Source of the DNA: a virus
Length of the DNA stretch: 22,647 bases
Direction: 5' to 3' (one strand)
IMG/VR virus record: IMGVR_UViG_3300049736_000614
Coordinates: 1-22,647 of that record
Shown here one piece after another: positions 6,916 through 13,216 of the stretch. The notes under the pieces were generated by a model that worked only from the letters and a program-made list of their open reading frames with translations, did no database searches and had not been told where the DNA came from. A program made the translations under genes and the position numbers. Position 1 is the stretch's first letter. Each line of letters begins with the position of its first letter.

Positions 6916-7602
6916 ATGAGAATAGCTGTCACAGGAACTGCATGTGTTGGTAAAAGCACGTTTGTAAATGATTTTTTAAACAACTGGTCCGATATATACT
7001 CCAAACCGGAGTCATCATATCGTGACATGTTGAAAGAGAAAAAATTAGAACATAGCAAACAAACAAACAAAGAGACTCAACAAGCCATCCTAGATTACAT
7101 GGTGGATCAACACATGAAATACACAAAAGATGACCATGTGATTTTTGATAGATGTCCATTAGACAACTTGGTGTACTCGCTATATTCATATGACAAAGGC
7201 TTGTCAGATATAGATGAAGAGTTCATTGAATCATGCATACCAATAATCAAAGAAGCCATGAGATTCATCGACATAGTGTTATACATTCCCAAGCTAGGTG
7301 ATGTGAAGATTGAAGATGATGGTAACAGAGAGACTGATCCAGAATTTGTAGATGAAATTGACAAAATGTTGATGCAGATTGAACACCAAGCGTTACAACC
7401 CGCTAGTGTGTTTTTTCATACAGACGACCGCCCGGCATTCATACGAATCTCCGGAGAACCTCGAGAGAGAATACGTCAAGCCAGTTTGTACATAACAGAT
7501 GATGGTGGGAGTTACACCGATCAAGAGAGTGAGATTGACTGGGAAGAACTTGCCGGGTTGGGAATTCAACCAGAGGACGTCTTTCCTGGAGGAAAACTTT
7601 GA
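6916..7602 (+). CDS. P-loop nucleoside/nucleotide kinase-like ATPase (NadR/AAA_28 type)
   Basis: This 228-aa protein starts with a beta strand and Walker A loop, GTACVGKST (residues 7-15), where K13 and S14 would bind ATP phosphates. HVIFDRCPLDNLVYSLY (about residues 74-90) resembles the DR-containing segment of nucleoside kinases and of the NadR/Ttd14-type AAA_28 group. An Arg-containing segment (EPRERIRQASLY, ~182-193) could be the lid. The last 30 residues are acidic (QESEIDWEELAGLGIQPEDV) and look like an added tail. Possible substrates are nicotinamide riboside, deoxynucleosides or deoxynucleoside monophosphates. The NMNAT-like gene at 1070 makes the first plausible. Start ATG 6916 follows an AT-rich leader without Shine-Dalgarno. 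The P-loop kinase class is secure and the substrate is not. Confidence 0.75.
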   Translation: MRIAVTGTACVGKSTFVNDFLNNWSDIYSKPESSYRDMLKEKKLEHSKQTNKETQQAILDYMVDQHMKYTKDDHVIFDRCPLDNLVYSLYSYDKGLSDIDEEFIESCIPIIKEAMRFIDIVLYIPKLGDVKIEDDGNRETDPEFVDEIDKMLMQIEHQALQPASVFFHTDDRPAFIRISGEPRERIRQASLYITDDGGSYTDQESEIDWEELAGLGIQPEDVFPGGKL

Positions 7603-7607
7603 TTCTA

Positions 7608-7615
7608 TATAAATA
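7608..7615 (+). promoter_or_regulatory. Exact T4-type late promoter box
   Basis: TATAAATA ends eight bases before the ATG at 7624, in the 21-base gap after the kinase gene. There is no Shine-Dalgarno. Confidence 0.45.
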
Positions 7616-7623
7616 TATATACA

Positions 7624-7836
7624 ATGGATCAATTTAATAAAAACATACAAGACGTGTATCAAGAAAACTTGAACAGTATAAAGGTGACCAGAAGACAGTT
7701 CTACCCTAGGAATTTCGAGCTGAGTAACGAGTTTGTGGATGCATTCAAGGTTGAGTACAAAAGATTGCTAGAAGCTGGTCAATCACCTAGAACAGTACTC
7801 GAAAAGATCAACAAAGCGCTGAAATTTCACGCCTGA
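7624..7836 (+). CDS. Small hypothetical protein, 70 aa
   Basis: The protein is charged and predicted mostly helical, with roughly balanced Lys/Arg and Glu/Asp. Segments such as FELSNEFVDAFKVEYKRLLE and SPRTVLEKINKALKF look like two amphipathic helices. There is no cysteine motif, transmembrane segment or catalytic signature, and I recognise no family. It starts at ATG 7624, eight bases after an exact TATAAATA box. It ends at 7836, where the stop codon forms the first bases of a hairpin shared with the convergent fibre-like gene. Its own promoter and codon use like its neighbours support it as a real gene. Confidence 0.75.
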   Translation: MDQFNKNIQDVYQENLNSIKVTRRQFYPRNFELSNEFVDAFKVEYKRLLEAGQSPRTVLEKINKALKFHA

Positions 7837-7864
7837 GACAGGTTACATAAACTTAACCAGTCTC
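7835..7864. terminator. Hairpin between convergent genes, candidate bidirectional terminator
   Basis: The arms at 7835-7845 and 7854-7864 pair in 10 of 11 positions (GAGACAGGTTA with TAACCAGTCTC, one A/A mismatch) around an 8-base loop. It straddles the stop codons of both convergent genes. There is no T-run on either side, so it may act as a weak or factor-assisted terminator, or as a 3'-end stabiliser. Confidence 0.5.
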
Positions 7865-8929
7865 TTCCACTTCCGCGGTGTTCAATCCGACCACCAACCG
7901 AGCACCTATCCCGATAGGGAAGCTGGTCCTATCATCTGTAGTAACTTCTAGCATCTGTATATAATCTGGATTCCTGATGGTGGTTACATTACCCTCATCA
8001 TCCGTCACAGACACTGTTGGTGCCTGGTTCGGAGATTGATCGGTATTCATCACTTCTGTCTCTACAATCATCTCAGAAAAAGCCTTGCCACCGAATCGCT
8101 TGATGGTCCAAGCGAAAGATTGATCACCACCCTCGATAGCACCTCTGGTGAACTCTGACACCGCGAATGTACCTGAATTGGTGTAAGGTGTCTCGTCAGT
8201 TCTAGTCAAAGCATCTGCAGAACCGGTAAACCGTATGTTGTATTGTAAACTACCCGCATGCACCGCGTATTTTGAAGGTATCTTCACCGAGAAAGTGACA
8301 CTGTCTTTTCCGAATGTAATTTCATCTTCCAGACTCATGGTGAAAACATCCACACTCGCCAGAGCAGTGTCCATCACTATACCCAACAACCCTCCAGGGT
8401 TGTTCTCAGGAGCCGCTCCAGTCGCTCCAGCACCAGTGTACACCAACCTATCGCGATCAGTGATGTCGCTAGCTCCTCTGATTTTCACAATCTCGCTGGT
8501 CAGTTGCGAGTACAGACTGTCATGAATCAACGCACTCAACGTTTGCATGTTGTTGTCTAACACTCTAGGTTCTCCGGATTGAGGATCATCTGGCAAGCTA
8601 GCTCGACTCTCCTCTAAAAATGTTGAAAATTCTGCACCATACAACGAGGTGTTCATGGTGTCTATAGCAGCGCTCAGCGAGGTGTTAACAATGTAAATTG
8701 GACTGTCGGAGTTGTTCATGTCCAGTCCAGCGGACAATGTCTCCATGGTTCCAGACAGGGTGGTTATGTTGCTTTGTATGTCAGCAGCAAACGTGGTGTT
8801 GTCTTGATCAATCACAAAATTGAGAAAATCTAACAACTGCGTACCCGCCGGTGTTTCAATTAAAAAATAATCCCCGGCGGCCATCGCGTCACTTTGTGGT
8901 AGTTCTTTTATGTTTCTTGATTCTGCCAT
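7853..8929 (-). CDS. Probable virion structural protein, fibre-like
   Basis: The 358-aa product begins with NIKELPQSDAMAAGDYFLIE followed by ETPAGTQLLDFLNF. This resembles the short N-terminal attachment domain of many tail-fibre and appendage proteins of marine T4-like phages. Residues ~40-150 are rich in Ser/Thr/Asn/Leu with a periodic pattern (NITTLSGTMETLSAGLD, NTSLSAAIDTMNTSL) expected of a helical trimeric stalk. The rest is beta-rich and may form a distal knob. There is no signal peptide or enzymatic motif. It is the last gene of the minus-strand block phoH, two glycosyltransferases, fibre, only 18 bases after the double glycosyltransferase. That raises the possibility that those enzymes decorate it. 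Start ATG 8929 lies five bases from a TATAAATA box. The structural role is inferred. Confidence 0.6.
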   Translation of the reverse strand: MAESRNIKELPQSDAMAAGDYFLIETPAGTQLLDFLNFVIDQDNTTFAADIQSNITTLSGTMETLSAGLDMNNSDSPIYIVNTSLSAAIDTMNTSLYGAEFSTFLEESRASLPDDPQSGEPRVLDNNMQTLSALIHDSLYSQLTSEIVKIRGASDITDRDRLVYTGAGATGAAPENNPGGLLGIVMDTALASVDVFTMSLEDEITFGKDSVTFSVKIPSKYAVHAGSLQYNIRFTGSADALTRTDETPYTNSGTFAVSEFTRGAIEGGDQSFAWTIKRFGGKAFSEMIVETEVMNTDQSPNQAPTVSVTDDEGNVTTIRNPDYIQMLEVTTDDRTSFPIGIGARLVVGLNTAEVEETG

Positions 8930-8934
8930 GTTAT

Positions 8935-8942
8935 TATTTATA
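8935..8942 (-). promoter_or_regulatory. Exact T4-type late promoter box upstream of the fibre-like gene
   Basis: On the minus strand TATAAATA ends five bases before the ATG at 8929. This would give the virion-protein gene its own late transcript starting at its first codon. Confidence 0.5.
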
Positions 8943-8947
8943 TAAGA

Positions 8948-10579
8948 TCATAAGTATTGCTCTCCAAACGTTATCAATTGTTGTGTTTTGTTGGTCCACA
9001 GATCAGATTGAAATGTTTTTAGTTTCCCGGAATTAACGTAAGCTCGATCGATTGCTTCAAAATTCACCCCAGGACACAACTCAGATGGGATCGCTTCCGG
9101 TTGAAAATCTAGTCCATTGACCACTGGGTCATAGCGCTCGTTTATCTCGTTTACCGTCAAGTTGTTGTGTTTCAACTCGAAGTGTTTGTACCATAATTGC
9201 TTCAATGCGTAATATTTTTTGTTGATAGACTGTAGATGCATGAAACCGTATTTTTTAGTTCTTATACACGGCTTATTTAGATTAACCTTTGGTGTTCTGG
9301 GTGTGTGGTACGTGGGCAAACGTCTAATGTCTTGTGATTTAGGTACCGGTTCAATTTGATAATTGTCTAGAAACAATAGAAAATTTCTAAAATTGTATTT
9401 GTAACTAGGATCTGTTCTGTAATGACCATTCACTCCGGTGACATTGTATTGGTACAAACTCAACGTGTGGTCTATTGTGACATTCAACAATTTATCAAAA
9501 TCATCGATCATCGTTTGCGTGACCAGTTCATCACAATCGATACTCAACACATGAGAAGCGTCTGTGTGTTTGGAAAAATTAAACATTGCGCCTCGGGAAA
9601 TCGACTCATGTGTGTCACTGATTGGATTTTCATTGATTATTTTCGCCTGAGAACCAAACAAATCACGTATCACATCAACAGTAGAATCTCTGCTGTTGTC
9701 ATTGAAGAACAACCACCGATCAACTGGTATGTTTTTCCAATTGTCATGCACCACTGGCAACAGGTCTTGTTCATCTCTGACCAACACATGAGCATCAACC
9801 GTCCGGTTTTTTGTGATGTTCACACTGCCCATGTTGTTGATTATTTGATCAGATCGTTCATGAGTTTCATTTCGCATCACCTCTATCTCCTCCAATCGTT
9901 GAGGTTCAGTGTATTGGTACAACATGGTCGCAGACTGCCATTCACAATGCTCTCTCAATCGTCGAGTGGTACAATCAACATCCCCAGTGACCGACACATG
10001 ATTATGCTTGATGAGCACCCATGGTAAAAAATATTTCAACCCGGCACCTTGAAACACATCATTCAACCACGTGTCAACATACAGATGCTTCCACTCTTGT
10101 AGATATCGTCCGAACATGTCAATGTATTTTCTAGGTATGAAACTGTTTGTCGCTAACACCTCTGCAGCAGTTTTACCTCGTTGTATACCGTCCGCGCAAT
10201 GTATCAAATACAATCCCGCTGGTTGAAAAACTCGCTCGATTGATTTCAATACATGTACATCCCAGCTCGGGGTCATGAACTCAAAATCATCACCCACCAT
10301 GGCGATCACATCCTCAGTAGTGTTTTCAGCCATGATGTTCCACAGTTTACCCAAACCTGGAAAAGTATCAGCTACCGGGAATGTTATTTTTTTAACATAT
10401 GTTTTGAAACGTGCATGAGCATCAACAAGAGCTGATGATTCATGATCGTCAGAATCGATCCCTAGATACAACACGAAATTGTTCAAGTCATCAGCAGTCC
10501 GTTCAATTGATCTGATCAGACATTCGATGTCGTCGGGTCGGTTGCTGGTGGGACATAACAATGCTATCTTACGATTCAT
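8948..10579 (-). CDS. Two-domain GT-A glycosyltransferase
   Basis: The frame opens at 10633, but the first 18 residues overlap the upstream gene heavily and do not resemble the fold. I place the start at ATG 10579 (MNRKIALLCPTSNRP), giving 543 aa. Domain 1 (about 1-230) begins with a GT-A strand and has VIAMVGDDFEFMTPSWD as its Asp-pair, nucleotide-sugar-binding region. Domain 2 (about 265-540) restarts with a second GT-A domain: AHVLVRDEQDLLP, then WLFFNDNSRDSTVDVIR, and a DxD in HVLSIDCDELV, like GT2/GT92-type transferases. It overlaps the stop of the GT-B gene upstream by 11 bases and is followed by the fibre-like gene. It probably transfers sugars in two steps to a glycan or phage protein. 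Donor and acceptor are unknown. Confidence 0.8.
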   Translation of the reverse strand: MNRKIALLCPTSNRPDDIECLIRSIERTADDLNNFVLYLGIDSDDHESSALVDAHARFKTYVKKITFPVADTFPGLGKLWNIMAENTTEDVIAMVGDDFEFMTPSWDVHVLKSIERVFQPAGLYLIHCADGIQRGKTAAEVLATNSFIPRKYIDMFGRYLQEWKHLYVDTWLNDVFQGAGLKYFLPWVLIKHNHVSVTGDVDCTTRRLREHCEWQSATMLYQYTEPQRLEEIEVMRNETHERSDQIINNMGSVNITKNRTVDAHVLVRDEQDLLPVVHDNWKNIPVDRWLFFNDNSRDSTVDVIRDLFGSQAKIINENPISDTHESISRGAMFNFSKHTDASHVLSIDCDELVTQTMIDDFDKLLNVTIDHTLSLYQYNVTGVNGHYRTDPSYKYNFRNFLLFLDNYQIEPVPKSQDIRRLPTYHTPRTPKVNLNKPCIRTKKYGFMHLQSINKKYYALKQLWYKHFELKHNNLTVNEINERYDPVVNGLDFQPEAIPSELCPGVNFEAIDRAYVNSGKLKTFQSDLWTNKTQQLITFGEQYL

Positions 10580-11462
10580 TGTATATATTAATGTATTCTG
10601 ACACAATATCAACTGGTCGCCAGAACGTCTCAAACCATTGTTTAGATTTTCTACCTTCCTCTATCAAATAATCCCGACCACGGTCGATCATGTCCACCAG
10701 ATAATCTTGTAACCAACCAACATACACACTATGAAACGGCAACGTGTCACTGCCAGAGCACGTGGCTAGTATCTCTTGAACACGTGAATCAATCCAACAT
10801 ATTGTGGGCTTGCCAAGTGCCAGACCCTCTAATGAACTCAAGTGATAGCTAGGTGTTACACATTCATCTACCACGATGTCTGCACGTGCTTTGCGGGTCA
10901 AACACTCATGGTAATCGACCTCTTTGATGGTGTCTACCATGATGGACCCTCTATAATGCTCTACTAATAAATTGAACACTGAACCATGCTGCTCCACACC
11001 CTTCCTTTGCCACGTACCATACTCGTTGCTGGATGGTGAAAACGATATTGACACTCGTTCAGTCGGAGTGTTGTCAAGTGTATATGATGAGAGATCAACT
11101 ATGTTGCGCGCCGTTGTGCAGTTTTCATACGCGCGCAGACCTGCATGGTAGTGTGGTATGACTAATTGTCTAACGTCGCTTGGAATTTTGCCTCGCTGCT
11201 CCCATATGTGCAAATTGTCTGGTGGGCTGTGATACTGTAATATGTGAGTTTTTTTATCAAACTTATGATACACGTCCAGATCAATTGTGTTGTGCCAATG
11301 AACCACATCCGCCCGGGACATCTGATACATGTCAGCCTTCAGATCATATTTTGTGTCTCTTCTGATCCAACTAGAATCATGATCAGAATATTTGTTGATT
11401 GCTGTTGATAGATGACCAGGAGCTCCAGAGATGCTGGACCGACTCACGTGAACAATTCTCAT
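10569..11462 (-). CDS. GT-B glycosyltransferase-like protein
   Basis: This 297-aa protein starts at ATG 11462, with its A shared with the TGA of phoH, which indicates coupling; the TTG one codon upstream is less likely. It opens with MRIVHVSRSSISGAPGHL, a GT-B N-terminal strand and Gly-rich loop. ADVVHWHNTIDLD follows, as in GT4-type enzymes. The C-terminal half has the donor-site pattern: ADIVVDECVTPSYHLSSLEG followed by LALGKPTICW, where the glutamate before GLALGKP matches the conserved EGLALG element. The length is short for GT4 (usually 350-400). It is probably cytoplasmic. The partner gene downstream is the double GT-A enzyme, so the two may act sequentially on one acceptor. The fold is well supported and the specificity unknown. 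Confidence 0.8.
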   Translation of the reverse strand: MRIVHVSRSSISGAPGHLSTAINKYSDHDSSWIRRDTKYDLKADMYQMSRADVVHWHNTIDLDVYHKFDKKTHILQYHSPPDNLHIWEQRGKIPSDVRQLVIPHYHAGLRAYENCTTARNIVDLSSYTLDNTPTERVSISFSPSSNEYGTWQRKGVEQHGSVFNLLVEHYRGSIMVDTIKEVDYHECLTRKARADIVVDECVTPSYHLSSLEGLALGKPTICWIDSRVQEILATCSGSDTLPFHSVYVGWLQDYLVDMIDRGRDYLIEEGRKSKQWFETFWRPVDIVSEYINIYNES

Positions 11463-12181
11463 CAACCATCAATTTGGTCAAGCTGCTTCACAATGAACTG
11501 TAGAATCTCGCTACGTACGATGTCGGTCTCATCAAACTTGAACGTGTATATGTTTTGCTCTTCACTCGCCACGTTGTCAAAACATTTTTGTATTGGCCCA
11601 AAACCGCTTCGATTTCCAATGTCGCTCTGCCGAGTGTCACCCACAATCACAAACTTGCTACCCTCACCAAATCTAGTGAGAATGGTTATCAACTCTCCAC
11701 GGGTCAAATTTTGTGCCTCATCCACTATCACGAAGCTGTTGTTGAAAGTGAGACCACGTACAAAGTTGACCGGTACACAATGCGCGAACCCACGTCCCAG
11801 CAGCTCTTTTCTCACCGTGACTCCAACCAGCTCGTCTAGTTTCTCCACCAACGGCATGCTCCATGGACCGAACTTGTCATCCACCTCACCTGGCAGGCTT
11901 CCCATTTTTTGACTGGCACTCTCCACCACGCTACGAATGTACACTATCTCATCCACCGCATGTTTTTTCAGCAACGACACCGCTCCGTACACTGCCAGGT
12001 ATGTTTTGGCAGTACCAGCAGGCCCGTCCACAAACAACATTTTACTGTCCGGCTTCATCATTAAACTGGTGAAACTTCTGTGTTTGTCGTTCGATTTGAA
12101 GTTACGTTCAATTTTAAAATCTAAATCCCAGGACAATGATCCGATGTCGTTGGGTCGAGTTCGTGTCTTTTTACGTGGCAT
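11462..12181 (-). CDS. phoH: PhoH-like ATPase
   Basis: This 239-aa protein carries VDGPAGTAKT (Walker A, residues 51-60), the conserved EIVYIRSVVESASQKMGSLP segment that is hallmark PhoH, and VIVDEAQNLT (Walker B, D154-E155). FVIVGDTRQSD follows as sensor I. PhoH-like genes are widespread in marine T4-like phages. The domain also forms the helicase half of PhoH2-type proteins, but the phage role is not established and a phosphate-starvation link is uncertain. It is the first gene of the minus-strand block leading into two glycosyltransferases and the fibre-like gene. It faces the RgpF-like gene across 34 bases. AATAAGTA lies 7 bases upstream of the start on the minus strand (12189-12196). The family identification is very secure. 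Confidence 0.93.
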   Translation of the reverse strand: MPRKKTRTRPNDIGSLSWDLDFKIERNFKSNDKHRSFTSLMMKPDSKMLFVDGPAGTAKTYLAVYGAVSLLKKHAVDEIVYIRSVVESASQKMGSLPGEVDDKFGPWSMPLVEKLDELVGVTVRKELLGRGFAHCVPVNFVRGLTFNNSFVIVDEAQNLTRGELITILTRFGEGSKFVIVGDTRQSDIGNRSGFGPIQKCFDNVASEEQNIYTFKFDETDIVRSEILQFIVKQLDQIDG

Positions 12182-12202
12182 GTGTAATTACTTATTCTTC
12201 AC

Positions 12203-12210
12203 AATAAATA
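12203..12210 (+). promoter_or_regulatory. Late-promoter-like box upstream of the RgpF-like gene
   Basis: AATAAATA ends exactly five bases before the ATG at 12216, within the 34-base divergent gap with phoH. There is no Shine-Dalgarno. Confidence 0.4.
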
Positions 12211-12215
12211 ATTCA

Positions 12216-13181
12216 ATGACCACCAATTATTACGTCAGACATCTGGATCATTCCAGTAGCGAGCAATTGTGTCTGAACGTTTATAATTTTTTAAACAATA
12301 GTGAAGAGATGCCAGAAACCGTATATGTTGTAGAACATGTGATGCTGAAGCAGCAATACAAAGACATACTGAACAAATTAATAAACACGACGTACATTAA
12401 TCCGGATAAATTTTTAAACATTTATTCTAATTGTTCCGCGCCTGTAGAAATTACATTCACGACAAATATAGTCACCCTCTCTCCTGCTCTCGGTGATCAA
12501 AATAACAGTATCGCAGTGGTGTTGTATGTATATTATCCTGAACTATTAAGAGAGTTCATTGAATATATAAATATTTTTTCTAACAATTATAAAATTGATG
12601 TATATCTATACATATGTGAGAATATTCCAGATAAAAATATACAAGATATAATCAGCTCATACAGTAACAATATTAATTACAATTACGAACATACACCTAA
12701 CCGTGGTCGCGACATATTGAGTTTCTTGTCATTTATACAAACAAAAAAATATGAAAAATACAAATACATATGTAAACTACACACTAAAAAAACAAACTAT
12801 TTAGATCCAGAATGGAGAACAAATTTATTGAAATATTTGTTAAATGTTAATGTATTTAATAATACAATCAAACCTCAACTAAACTCACGACAACCCAAAA
12901 TTCAATCTTGTTCAAAATATAATTTGATAGAAAACTACAATCAACACAACAACAATTACAGCTCTATGTACAATCTATGTAAAACAATAAAACATAATTT
13001 ATATACCCATAACCGTTATGAATTCATCGCCGGTTCTATGTTTTGGATAAATCAAACCTATGCTTCTAATTTACATAAACTAATCGAACATGTTGATATA
13101 CATAATATGTTCGAGTTAGAGCCCATACCACCAGACGGTACTATCGCTCATGCATGGGAACGACTATTTTACAATCTTTAA
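12216..13181 (+). CDS. RgpF-like (rhamnan synthesis F) glycosyltransferase
   Basis: The open frame extends back to 11937, but that part is antisense to phoH. ATG 12216, placed after the AATAAATA box, gives a 321-aa protein. The family pattern is visible: IAVVLYVYYPELLREFIEYI (about 110-130), a beta strand ending YICE, NRGRDILSFLSF, YKYICKLHTKKT, and EFIAGSMFWI near the C-terminus. These elements recur in the rhamnan synthesis F family, which builds rhamnose-rich surface polysaccharides. The gene is strikingly AT-rich (27% GC on hand count of bases 12361-12420), with many Asn, Ile, Lys and Tyr codons, unlike the phoH block beside it (45% at 11701-11760). It opens the glycan island and is followed by a WbsX fusion, its frequent genomic partner in bacterial O-antigen loci. 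Confidence 0.8.
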   Translation: MTTNYYVRHLDHSSSEQLCLNVYNFLNNSEEMPETVYVVEHVMLKQQYKDILNKLINTTYINPDKFLNIYSNCSAPVEITFTTNIVTLSPALGDQNNSIAVVLYVYYPELLREFIEYINIFSNNYKIDVYLYICENIPDKNIQDIISSYSNNINYNYEHTPNRGRDILSFLSFIQTKKYEKYKYICKLHTKKTNYLDPEWRTNLLKYLLNVNVFNNTIKPQLNSRQPKIQSCSKYNLIENYNQHNNNYSSMYNLCKTIKHNLYTHNRYEFIAGSMFWINQTYASNLHKLIEHVDIHNMFELEPIPPDGTIAHAWERLFYNL

Positions 13182-13203
13182 TATAGATATACCGATACAT
13201 TAT

Positions 13204-13211
13204 AATAAATA
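13204..13211 (+). promoter_or_regulatory. Late-promoter-like box upstream of the WbsX fusion
   Basis: AATAAATA ends exactly five bases before the ATG at 13217. There is no Shine-Dalgarno. Confidence 0.4.
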
Positions 13212-13216
13212 AATTT

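Noticed and set aside
9422-10027. A 201-aa plus-strand frame
   Set aside because: It lies wholly antisense to the double glycosyltransferase, has no promoter box and reads as His/Ile/Val-rich composition typical of a reversed coding strand.
11412-11912. A 166-aa plus-strand frame
   Set aside because: It is antisense to phoH and the GT-B gene, whose motifs are unmistakable. The Ser/Thr/Pro-rich product is what the reverse frame of those codons gives.
11937-12215. Extension of the RgpF-like frame back to 11937
   Set aside because: The added residues are antisense to phoH and lack family features. ATG 12216 is preceded by AATAAATA at five bases.
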